Positions 7,796-14,373 of a stretch of DNA of 17,807 nucleotides are shown here, one piece after another; position 1 is the stretch's first letter; each line of letters starts with the position of its first letter. Below the pieces are notes generated by a model. The model ran no database searches. It had not been told where the DNA came from and saw only the letters and a program-made list of their open reading frames with translations. The stretch comes from Comchoanobacter sp040266255. GTDB lineage: Bacteria; Pseudomonadota; Gammaproteobacteria; Comchoanobacterales; Comchoanobacteraceae. Both the position numbers and the translations under genes were made by a program. The DNA is taken from the NCBI GenBank assembly GCA_040266255.1, contig JBDQEV010000019.1, forward strand, positions 1 to 17,807. The letters run 5' to 3'.

Positions 7796-7957
7796 CACCA
7801 TTTCAAAATCATCCTTCATCGCTCCACACTCTGGGCACAACCATTCTTCTGATACACTTTCCCATTTGGTTTTAGGCGCAATGCCATCTTCAGGCGCACC
7901 CTGTTCTTCATCATAAATATATCCACAGATGAGACACATATAACGCTTATACTGCAT
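7784..7957 (-). CDS. rubredoxin
   Basis: A 57-codon frame read from ATG 7957 encodes a complete rubredoxin. It begins MQYKRYMCLICGYIYDEEQG, has cysteines 8 and 11 (C-L-I-C-G-Y) and 41 and 44 (C-P-E-C-G) that bind one iron, and carries the family's YxYDxxxG turn and an acidic centre. In place of the usual PG.PF..LP it reads WESVSEEWLCPECG. Rubredoxins are small cytoplasmic one-electron carriers. Possible partners are oxygen or peroxide reductases, or the membrane desaturase encoded nearby; none is proven. It is divergent from djlA, with 84-90 bases between. The gene is easily missed because it is short and overlaps the receiver gene by 12 bases. Confidence 0.9.
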   Translation of the reverse strand: MQYKRYMCLICGYIYDEEQGAPEDGIAPKTKWESVSEEWLCPECGAMKDDFEMVLVS

Positions 7958-8047
7958 ATTAAATCCATTGTTTTAAATATGTTATATTAGTCTAGTAGCA
8001 TTTACAATTTTTGAACATATATGATATGATCAAGGCGAGGTATGAAT

Positions 8048-8800
8048 ATGAATAAACTCGCTTGGTTTTTAATTGGAAATTTTATCACTATTGCACTGAA
8101 ATTACCTGCAATATTAGGTATTATTCTAGGTCTATTTTTAGCGTTTCGCTACAGTACACCACAACCACAAACACAGTGGAAATATAATTTTCATGCATTC
8201 TCAACTGGCGCCTATCATCACCACCTATTTAGCTGCCTTGGGATGATTGCCAAAGCAGATGGTGTGATCTCAAAGCATGAAATTGCATACGCGGCACAAT
8301 GCATAAAGCAGTTAGGCTTGAACTACAACCAACAAGCAATTGCAAAGTCTACTTTTAGACAAGGTTCTGAAGGTGTGAACTTGCAACAAGTTTCTCAATA
8401 CATGAAAGTATTGAGCATTCACAACCCCCACTTGGTGCAAAGCTTTTTACAGTTACTTGAAACAATGGCCAACATTGACCCTCCTGCATCAAGAGAACAG
8501 CTCAACTTAATTAACCAAGTTCGCTTCCACCTAAAAGGCAACCAACAGCAATACTATCAGCAACAGTTCAGCTCTCAAAGCCACCCCAACCAACTTCAAA
8601 GTGCATATAAAACTTTGGGTGTAAACTCCAAAATGGCTCTAAAAGAGATCAAACGAGCATACCAAAAACTGATTGGCAAATATCATCCTGACCGTTTACA
8701 CAATCAAAAAGACAAATCAATGGCTGAGGAAAAGGTCAAAAAACTACATCAGGCTTGGGACACGATCAAACAGCACCACCCTACTGAGCAATCTGCATGA
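8048..8800 (+). CDS. djlA: DjlA-type membrane-anchored J-domain co-chaperone
   Basis: A protein of about 250 residues with the DjlA architecture: an N-terminal membrane segment (about residues 6-35), a central TerB-like helical domain (about 55-165, with the KADGVISKHE motif typical of these domains), a Gln-rich linker, and a C-terminal J domain (about 185-245) containing HPD at 215-217 (numbered from the upstream ATG). The HPD loop stimulates the ATPase of DnaK. Two ATGs lie in frame at 8042 and 8048. The ribosome site GGCGAGG ends at 8040, only one base before the first but seven before the second, so I choose 8048. It overlaps rpe by four bases (ATGA). A rubredoxin gene is divergent. Confidence 0.88.
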   Translation: MNKLAWFLIGNFITIALKLPAILGIILGLFLAFRYSTPQPQTQWKYNFHAFSTGAYHHHLFSCLGMIAKADGVISKHEIAYAAQCIKQLGLNYNQQAIAKSTFRQGSEGVNLQQVSQYMKVLSIHNPHLVQSFLQLLETMANIDPPASREQLNLINQVRFHLKGNQQQYYQQQFSSQSHPNQLQSAYKTLGVNSKMALKEIKRAYQKLIGKYHPDRLHNQKDKSMAEEKVKKLHQAWDTIKQHHPTEQSA

Positions 8801-9426
8801 ATACGATTCTTCCATCACTGCTAGCAGTTCCAACCTTACACGTAGGAAAGTCAATTGATGAGTTTATTCAATTAGGCCTTCAAGACTTTCATGTCGACAT
8901 CATGGATTACCATTTCACGCCAAACTTTGGTCTATCCATACATCATATTGAAGAAATTCAATTAGCATACCCTAAAAGCAATATTGATGTTCACTTAATG
9001 ACCTCACCGACCCGTCAAGAACTCATAGAAAAGTTAATCCATATTGGCATCAAAGACATCTCTATTCACTTAGATACCTTATCACCAAACACACTTTCCT
9101 GGATCAATCAACAAAGCATTAATATCAGAACAGCCCTCAACCCCTCTGATCCCATTCCTAAAGATCTCCCATCTAATCGGGTGTTGATACTCTGTGTCAA
9201 CCCTGGCTTCTCACACCAAAAGTTTCAAGAAGAGCAACTGAAAAAAATTGCTCAAGCAAAAGCACTTGGTTTAGATGTGATGGTAGATGGTGGCATCAAT
9301 CACAATAATATACACCAAATTATGCCCCTGAACCCCGACCATCTTGTTATTGGCAGCGGACTAACAAAACTAAGTACTGCAGAAAAAGCTAACTTGATCC
9401 AAACGATTACGGATCTTCAAGGCTGA
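8797..9426 (+). CDS. rpe: ribulose-phosphate 3-epimerase
   Basis: A 209-residue TIM-barrel enzyme interconverting ribulose-5-phosphate and xylulose-5-phosphate in the pentose phosphate pathway. The metal and catalytic residues are visible: H32 and D34 in FHVDIMDYHF, H66 in DVHLM, and D164 in VMVDGGIN; HVDIMD.HF.PN and DVHLM are family signatures. It is somewhat short (E. coli 225). Two loops depart from consensus: CVNPGFSHQKF replaces VNPGFGGQ.F, and the last phosphate loop reads IGSGLTKL instead of (A/V)GSAIF. It starts inside the djlA stop (ATGA), so the two are probably co-translated. Its 3' end overlaps the convergent ABC ATPase gene by 20 bases. Confidence 0.87.
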   Translation: MNTILPSLLAVPTLHVGKSIDEFIQLGLQDFHVDIMDYHFTPNFGLSIHHIEEIQLAYPKSNIDVHLMTSPTRQELIEKLIHIGIKDISIHLDTLSPNTLSWINQQSINIRTALNPSDPIPKDLPSNRVLILCVNPGFSHQKFQEEQLKKIAQAKALGLDVMVDGGINHNNIHQIMPLNPDHLVIGSGLTKLSTAEKANLIQTITDLQG

Positions 9427-10705
9427 GCATCCCGTTATTATCATTGTAAGAAAATAACTCTGCATATCTCCCCCAGTCAATCATTGTTCTTAAAACAGAT
9501 TGAGATGCGACCTCACTCAACTTATCCTGCAAAATATCTAATAACGCATCTTTATGCATACAATGACTTGCAGAGTGCTCTATTCGCTCTCTTACATACT
9601 TTGCAAGTGGAATATGATCCAAAAGTTGACGTGCAAAGATCTTCTTTTGATCCAAAATACTAGCATTTGCAAAGTCTTCACCTATTGGTGCTAAATTAAA
9701 TTTACCTTGTGTGACGGATGCAAACCTTAAAATCTCAAGTGACTCTGCAACTGGTAATAATTCATCAATATCTAAGTGCATTTCTTCCGCAACATCTGAT
9801 AAGTCATATTGTTCATTCTGTTCTGCAGCTGCTAAAAACTCTAATAAACCAGTAATATTAGAAATTGCAACATTCGGCAAACGATAATTAACAAGTACCG
9901 TTCTGAATCTTGTTCCTGAACGCTTTGACTGGAAGTTAATATCAGCAATCTTACGATAAATTTCATCTACCAGCTTTGCCATCTCATCTTCTTTATCATC
10001 TCTAGGGTGCTGCAAGGAAATTTTCATCTCAGATTTCACACAACCAGGATCTGAACCAAAAATAAGAATCCGATCTGCCATATATACTGCTTCTTCAATA
10101 TTATGCGTCACCATCAACATTGATTTTAAATTTGTTTTTTTACTTGTCCACAGATTAATCAAGTCACCACGCAAGTTTTCTGCTGTTAATACATCCAGTG
10201 CTGAGAATGGCTCATCTAACAAAATCACTTCGGGATCTACAACCAGTGCTCTTGCAAGTCCAACACGCTGAGATATCCCTCCTGATAGTTCCCTTGGATA
10301 TGCTGATTCAAATCCATCAAGACCGACGACATCAATTGCTTTTAATGCTTTTTCACGCCTTAAATCTATATCAGTGACTTCTGCTTCTATAGCCAGCTCT
10401 ACATTTTGAAGAACCGTTAACCAAGGCAGCAACGCAAACTGCTGGAAGACCATACTCAGTTTTGGAATCACGCCAACTACGGGCTGCTGCTTATAGTACC
10501 TAAAACCACTTGTTGGTGGAATCAGACCTGCCAAGATCCTAAGCATTGTCGATTTACCAGAACCGGAAGTACCCAGCAAGCAAACAATTTCATTTGGCTG
10601 AATCTCTACATTCACTTGATCCAGCACTAATATTTCTTTACCTATACCTTTCTGAAAAGACTTTTTAATATCTTTTAACTCTATAATCGGCTCTTTTCTT
10701 TTCAT
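9407..10705 (-). CDS. ABC transporter ATP-binding protein, nitrate/sulfonate/taurine type with C-terminal extra domain
   Basis: A 432-residue ATPase of the NitT/TauT importer class. Walker A GTSGSGKST (about 45-53), the Q-loop in VFQQFALLPW, signature LSGGISQR (about 140-147), Walker B VILLDEP (about 160-166) and the H-loop VTHN (His about 201) are intact. Residues from about 270 on form an additional domain, seen in a subset of these ATPases (AAA-associated C-terminal domain), whose role is not settled. I place the start at 10705: it forms an ATGA overlap with the permease stop and has GGAG seven bases upstream. A further upstream in-frame start (10759) would lie inside the permease gene. 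No substrate-binding protein is encoded nearby. Confidence 0.88.
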   Translation of the reverse strand: MKRKEPIIELKDIKKSFQKGIGKEILVLDQVNVEIQPNEIVCLLGTSGSGKSTMLRILAGLIPPTSGFRYYKQQPVVGVIPKLSMVFQQFALLPWLTVLQNVELAIEAEVTDIDLRREKALKAIDVVGLDGFESAYPRELSGGISQRVGLARALVVDPEVILLDEPFSALDVLTAENLRGDLINLWTSKKTNLKSMLMVTHNIEEAVYMADRILIFGSDPGCVKSEMKISLQHPRDDKEDEMAKLVDEIYRKIADINFQSKRSGTRFRTVLVNYRLPNVAISNITGLLEFLAAAEQNEQYDLSDVAEEMHLDIDELLPVAESLEILRFASVTQGKFNLAPIGEDFANASILDQKKIFARQLLDHIPLAKYVRERIEHSASHCMHKDALLDILQDKLSEVASQSVLRTMIDWGRYAELFSYNDNNGMLSLEDP

Positions 10706-12414
10706 GAACTTACTCCATAGCGCTGTGCCACATACCGATAAAGAGGCATCCAAACACACCGATTAATCAATAATACATACAAGCACATAATGACCACACC
10801 TAAAAATACATGCTCACTTGATCCATCTAGTGAAGACTTAGTAATATAAGCACCCAATCCATTCGCATAAATTCGCTGCCCATTCCATTCTAATGCTTCA
10901 GCAACAATACTTGCATTCCAAGCACCGCCAGCTGCAGTAATCATCCCTGTAATTAATGAAGGCAGGATACCTGGCAATAATACTCTTTTTAACATCACAA
11001 ATCGACTGATCCCTAAAGCATTAGATAACATGACTGCATGCTCAGGCAAACCTCTAACTCCAGCAATGACATTAAACAATACATACCACTGAGTACCCAG
11101 CACCATTAAAGGCGACAACCATATATCAGGATTATAGCCCTTAATGATAATAATAGAACCAATTAAGGGATATAAAATATTAGGAGGAAAAGATGCTAAA
11201 AACTGTACGACTGGTTGTAAAATATTACCCCACTTCTCGTTTAGCCCAAGCCAAATACCTACAGGCGTCCAGACTAGCGCACATAGAAACACTAGTAGCA
11301 TTACTCTTACTGATGTATATAAACCTAACTCCAGAACCTCTATTAACATTGGTAAAGAGACATATGGCAAAGCATCCCAAACTAAATATAGTAAATAGAC
11401 AATTACTGGTAGTGTAATAATCGTGCCGATTACACGCCGCACCTTTTGTCCAATTAGCCCATAAACATTATAGCGCCTTTTTTTAAATGAGCGTGTCACT
11501 AAACGATTAATAACATATAAAAACAACTTAGATATGGCCTTGATCACTCTTGACTTTTGAGCCAGTCGCCAAACCCAGTTAGGCTGCACTTGACCAGACC
11601 CTCGACTGCTTAACCAATAATTCAAAGGCCTAAAAATCAGCTGATCATAAGTCATAATGACTAAAAATAAACATATCAAAGCATAATAAATAGCTACAAA
11701 ATCACCCTGTGTAGTTGCCTTTGCTATATAAGCGCCTATACCTGGTAGAGCGACATTATGATGTGAAATGGTAATTGCCTCACCTGCAACGACAAAAAAC
11801 CAGCCAGCAGACAGGGATAACATAGAGTTCCAAATTAAACTGGGTGCTGCATATGGCACCTCTAACCGATAAAATCTTTGCCAAAAATTAAAGCGATAGA
11901 TTTTTACCATCTCATCATAGTTTTTAGGCATTGTTTTTAAACTTTGATAAAATGCTAAAATCAAGTTCCACACCTGAGAGACAAATACGGTTAATATTGA
12001 TGCAATCTCAGGACCGATGAAGCTTCCTTTGAAAATCATAAGCAACCAAATAAAGTATAACTCTAAAAAACCAATGACCGGGATTGACTGTAAAACATCC
12101 ACCATTGGCAAAATAATTCGTTCTGCCCTAGGGCTTTTTGCAGCCATCCCACCAAAAATAAAAGCACAGATCAAAGACAATCCCAGCGCAATAAACATGC
12201 GCAGTACTGTTCTAAATGCATAGTATGGTAAACGATAAGGACTCAAGTCAATCACAACCTGGTCCCCTATTTGATATGGGGATAAGATATCAGCTGCAGA
12301 TTGCGCCAATATCCAGAGCAAACCAACTACAACAGCAAAAACCCCTAAATCCCATAATATGGATCTAGAGGAATTTAAAACGTCTTTGGCGCTGACAAAA
12401 TTAATAATAGGCAT
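10702..12414 (-). CDS. fused double ABC transporter permease, nitrate/sulfonate/taurine type
   Basis: A 570-residue inner-membrane protein made of two BPD-type permease halves in one chain. Each half has the cytoplasmic EAA-type loop that docks on the ATPase: the first around YDEMVKIYRFNFWQRFYRLEVPYAAP, the second around LSNALGISRFVMLKRVLLPGILP. A basic linker (about residues 285-330) joins the halves. This fusion together with the C-terminally extended ATPase is a recognised importer arrangement; the substrate is unknown. The start at 12414 has GGAGG six bases upstream, clearly better than the in-frame ATG at 12456, which has no ribosome site. A possible promoter is TTGATT (12460-12455), 17 bases, TAAAAT (12437-12432). 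The first 15 codons exist again as a broken copy at 13206-13252. Confidence 0.87.
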   Translation of the reverse strand: MPIINFVSAKDVLNSSRSILWDLGVFAVVVGLLWILAQSAADILSPYQIGDQVVIDLSPYRLPYYAFRTVLRMFIALGLSLICAFIFGGMAAKSPRAERIILPMVDVLQSIPVIGFLELYFIWLLMIFKGSFIGPEIASILTVFVSQVWNLILAFYQSLKTMPKNYDEMVKIYRFNFWQRFYRLEVPYAAPSLIWNSMLSLSAGWFFVVAGEAITISHHNVALPGIGAYIAKATTQGDFVAIYYALICLFLVIMTYDQLIFRPLNYWLSSRGSGQVQPNWVWRLAQKSRVIKAISKLFLYVINRLVTRSFKKRRYNVYGLIGQKVRRVIGTIITLPVIVYLLYLVWDALPYVSLPMLIEVLELGLYTSVRVMLLVFLCALVWTPVGIWLGLNEKWGNILQPVVQFLASFPPNILYPLIGSIIIIKGYNPDIWLSPLMVLGTQWYVLFNVIAGVRGLPEHAVMLSNALGISRFVMLKRVLLPGILPSLITGMITAAGGAWNASIVAEALEWNGQRIYANGLGAYITKSSLDGSSEHVFLGVVIMCLYVLLINRCVWMPLYRYVAQRYGVSS

Positions 12415-12565
12415 GATTGACCTCCAACACAATTTTATTATGTTTAGATAAATCAATCAATGCCTAGCATTAATTTATCTGATTAGATCTTCTCTATTAC
12501 ACACCAACTGCGAGACTACTCTTGGAGTGACGTTAGCTGCTAATCTTGCCGCTGTGGTTGAATCT
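12372..12565. repeat. diverged direct repeat, copy 1 (permease 5' end plus gene remnant)
   Basis: This segment matches 13206-13385 in the same orientation, in three blocks. 12372-12418 pairs with 13206-13252 (about 85% identical by eye, with compensating one-base gaps). 12474-12496 is identical to 13251-13273 over 23 bases. About 12521-12565 pairs with about 13340-13385 (near 78%). Copy 1 has about 55 extra bases (12419-12473) holding the permease ribosome site and possible promoter. It lacks one 48-base unit that is doubled in copy 2. Confidence 0.75.
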
Positions 12566-12624
12566 ATTGTTGAAATTAAGCAAAGAATTGCCACTACTCT
12601 GATTAATGATTTAGAAAGTGAAAA
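12475..12624 (-). pseudogene. remnant of the 3' end of a membrane-protein gene like that at 13271-13792
   Basis: Read on the minus strand in the frame set by the paralogue, 49 codons are open before a TAA at 12477-12475. The reading contains DSTTAARLAANVTPRVVSQL, which lines up with NSTSAESLVASVTSRAL and the SSQFGMC ending of the intact gene. An upstream SKS also aligns. The stop of the intact gene is lost here, so the frame runs on for a few codons to the TAA. A TGA at 12627-12625 closes it upstream and no ribosome site or start is visible. The 5' two-thirds of the gene, including all membrane segments, is missing. I read it as a decayed duplicate, not a working gene. Confidence 0.65.
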
Positions 12625-12730
12625 TCATACTTTATCTAGCTTAACAATAACGAATTTTTGTATTGCCTGACAGTCCCACATACACTTCACACACCACACC
12701 AATCATCTATTGATTCTTGGTCTTGTTGGC

Positions 12731-12759
12731 TTGAATGAACTGATCTTAGCTGGTATATT
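12731..12759 (+). promoter_or_regulatory. sigma-70-type promoter for the MazG-like gene
   Basis: TTGAAT (12731-12736), a 17-base spacer and TATATT (12754-12759), with a TG one base before the -10 (extended -10). Transcription would start near 12766, about 20 bases before ATG 12786. GGGA at 12777-12780 serves as ribosome site. The rest of the 371-base gap 12415-12785 holds the permease leader and the gene remnant; 12628-12730 shows nothing I recognise. Confidence 0.55.
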
Positions 12760-12785
12760 GCATCATCATAATCTATGGGAAAATC

Positions 12786-13148
12786 ATGCCAGATGTTATC
12801 GAAAAGCTTACAGAAGTAGAAAAAGATGCGAGAGATTTCGGTTTTAGTTATCCTTCACCTGCACTGATAATTGCGCAAATAAAAGAAGAATGTAATGAAG
12901 TATTAGATGCAATGAACCAAAATGAATCTCGTGATAGAGTGCAAGAAGAAATTGGCGATCTAATACACGCAGCTGCAGCACTTTGTTACCATATGGGATT
13001 TGATATTAATGATACAATTGACCAAGCTGTTGACAAATTCTCTAGTAGAATGGCTAGGCTAAAAACTGTCACAAAAGAAGAAGGACTGAGCAACTTAGTA
13101 GATCAAGAGTTAGAAACACTCATCAAGCTTTGGAAAAAAGCCAAGTAA
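12786..13148 (+). CDS. MazG-like nucleotide pyrophosphohydrolase
   Basis: A 120-residue all-helical protein with the metal-binding pattern of the MazG/all-alpha NTP pyrophosphatase superfamily: E34-E35-x-x-E38 (KEECNEV) followed by E55-x-x-D58 (EEIGDLIHAA). Such single-domain enzymes convert nucleoside triphosphates to monophosphate and diphosphate, often as house-cleaning of non-canonical or stress nucleotides; the exact substrate is unknown. It is a one-gene unit with its own promoter and GGGA ribosome site. It stands alone between the two direct repeats, facing the membrane-protein gene at 13271-13792 tail to tail with a 122-base gap. Confidence 0.82.
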   Translation: MPDVIEKLTEVEKDARDFGFSYPSPALIIAQIKEECNEVLDAMNQNESRDRVQEEIGDLIHAAAALCYHMGFDINDTIDQAVDKFSSRMARLKTVTKEEGLSNLVDQELETLIKLWKKAK

Positions 13149-13205
13149 CCTTAAGGCCAAAGTATTGATCAGAAAAGGCTAATCTATTTATAACAGTGCC
13201 TTAAA

Positions 13206-13385
13206 AATTTAAAACATCCTTGGGGCTGTCAAAAGAATAACAGGCATGGATTTATCTGATTAGATCTTCTCTAGCACATGCCAAATTGTGAACTAGCACA
13301 ACACTTATCTGCTAAATTTTCTGCTACAGTTGAAAGTGCTCTTGAAGTGACGCTAGCTACTAAACTTTCTGCTGAAGTTGAATTT
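13206..13385. repeat. diverged direct repeat, copy 2 (broken permease 5' end plus intact gene 3' end)
   Basis: Partner of 12372-12565, about 830 bases away. On the minus strand 13248-13206 repeats the permease start (ATGCCT..TATT in both) and its first 15 or so codons, but a one-base loss near codon 5 shifts the frame to an early TAA. The permease ribosome site is absent. The other part of the repeat is the coding 3' end of the membrane-protein gene 13271-13792. Confidence 0.72.
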
Positions 13386-13792
13386 AAATTAGATGAATAA
13401 TATTCCCTAGACTGTTTCACTGATTTGGAAATTTCTTTAATCTCTGTGTAGATAAATGGCAATGAGACCACAAAAGCTGTGAGTTCAATTACTAAGAACA
13501 CCAATGGTGCGACTGGAGCAATGAAGCTAAGTAATGGCACTAAGATGAATATATCTATCAACGCCATCATTGAAATAAGACTTAATAATGACATCACTGT
13601 AAAAGTCACCGGATTAATTTCTGCGTACGATTTGCACGCCATCCCTATAAATAATAGCGGTGAAATAGGCATCAAAGGTGTAAATAGTAAGAACACTGCC
13701 ATCAAGATAAATAGTATCACTGAAGAAAAAGTTGGTTTAATCAATTCATTGATCATATTCAAGTTTAATAGTATCGCTGCTGCATGAATCAT
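13271..13792 (-). CDS. unrecognised small membrane protein with a 16-residue C-terminal repeat
   Basis: A 173-residue protein with about four hydrophobic segments in its first 115 residues, including one rich in Pro (FTPLMPISPLLFIGMA), then a charged, Ser/Ala-rich tail. The tail carries an imperfect 16-residue tandem repeat (STSAESLVAS... and STVAENLADK...), visible in DNA as two 23-base units at 13312-13334 and 13360-13382 with three differences and a 48-base period. It ends in a Cys-containing stretch (KCCASSQFGMC). I recognise no family. The start at ATG 13792 fits the promoter at 13842-13814; a TTG at 13822 would precede the transcription start. A decayed paralogue of its 3' end lies at 12475-12624. 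Confidence 0.6.
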   Translation of the reverse strand: MIHAAAILLNLNMINELIKPTFSSVILFILMAVFLLFTPLMPISPLLFIGMACKSYAEINPVTFTVMSLLSLISMMALIDIFILVPLLSFIAPVAPLVFLVIELTAFVVSLPFIYTEIKEISKSVKQSREYYSSNLNSTSAESLVASVTSRALSTVAENLADKCCASSQFGMC

Positions 13793-13798
13793 ATTATT

Positions 13799-13891
13799 TT
13801 CTCTTTTTTCTTTACTATACAATAAATAGACTCAAAATTCAATAGATTAACACCACTCCCTCTAAAAGTCTGTACCCAAAGTCAATACTTT
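13799..13891 (-). repeat. leader repeat, copy upstream of the 13271-13792 gene
   Basis: This stretch aligns along its full length (93 against 94 bases, one gap, roughly seven in ten positions equal) with 14226-14319, which lies at the same place before the gene 13929-14219. Both run from a purine-rich ribosome-site region (minus strand) through TTGAAT to the conserved block AAAGTATTGACT..GGGT..GACTTTTAG. The downstream coding sequences are not similar. The conserved distal block lies upstream of the predicted -35 and might bind a regulator. Confidence 0.65.
13814..13842 (-). promoter_or_regulatory. sigma-70-type promoter of the 13271-13792 gene
   Basis: On the minus strand TTGAAT (13842-13837), 17 bases, TATAGT (13819-13814). 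Transcription should start near 13807, 15 bases before ATG 13792. The matching place in the second leader reads TTGAAT, 18 bases, TAATAA. Confidence 0.5.
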
Positions 13892-13928
13892 GCATTATTT
13901 TATTAGTTTGAAAAAAAGATCAATTGTT

Positions 13929-14219
13929 CTACACGTCAAACAGATAAAGTAAAAAATAAGTAAAATAACCAATAAAAAACGCTTTCAGAAATGCTTTCCA
14001 ATCAATGGTAATATTGGGAAAAATCTTTTCAATGAGTATCAAGGATACGATTGAAGCAAAGATTTTAACAAATACGTCAACCATAAAGGGGCCTATCAAC
14101 AATCTATCAAACAGCACTATTTGTATAGGAACCCAGAAGCAAGTAAAGAACATATTTTTTTTGCGCTGAGGTAAACATGCCATAATATTGGCCATGACCA
14201 ATGGAGCAAATATCAACAT
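13929..14219 (-). CDS. unrecognised small membrane protein
   Basis: A 96-residue, strongly hydrophobic protein with about three membrane segments (near residues 1-15, 25-65 as one or two helices, 75-95) and a short basic loop (PQRKKN) after the first. It has no signal peptidase motif and no family I recognise. The ATG at 14219 follows an A/G-rich run (AAAGAGAAAAGAGAAAAAG), a weak ribosome site very similar to that of the gene at 13271-13792. Its leader is a diverged copy of that gene's leader, so the two may be co-regulated although the proteins are unlike. It is divergent from glyS. Confidence 0.5.
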   Translation of the reverse strand: MLIFAPLVMANIMACLPQRKKNMFFTCFWVPIQIVLFDRLLIGPFMVDVFVKIFASIVSLILIEKIFPNITIDWKAFLKAFFIGYFTYFLLYLFDV

Positions 14220-14225
14220 AACTTT

Positions 14226-14319
14226 TTCTCTTTTCTCTTTATTACATCAAAAACAGATTGAAATTCAACACATTAAGACCGCCCCCGCCCTAAAAGTCCG
14301 CACCCATAGTCAATACTTT
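14226..14319 (-). repeat. leader repeat, copy upstream of the 13929-14219 gene
   Basis: Second copy of the leader described at 13799-13891. Here the distal block is flanked by a perfect 7-base inverted repeat, TAAAAGT (14291-14297) and ACTTTTA (14315-14321) around 17 bases. The first copy keeps only five paired bases. The repeat also borders the glyS promoter region on the other strand. Confidence 0.65.
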
Positions 14320-14373
14320 TAAGTCGATAAAAAATCAGGTAAAATCTTTTTAATATTTTAAAAGAGATACTTT

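Noticed and set aside
10706..10759. Upstream in-frame start of the ATPase at 10759.
   Set aside because: It would lie deep in the permease coding region; ATG 10705 gives an ATGA overlap and a good GGAG site.
12415..12456. Upstream in-frame start of the permease at 12456.
   Set aside because: It has no ribosome site, whereas ATG 12414 has GGAGG at an ideal distance and is the start preserved in the duplicated copy.
13175..13202. AAGGC and GCCTT arms that could form a minus-strand terminator after the 13271-13792 gene.
   Set aside because: The five-base stem has an 18-base loop and only four T residues follow; too weak to call.
13158..13892. An 11-base inverted repeat (CAAAGTATTGA) flanking the membrane-protein gene, which could suggest ends of an insertion element.
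   Set aside because: Matches of 11 bases are expected by chance in AT-rich DNA of this size, there is no transposase, and no target-site duplication was seen.
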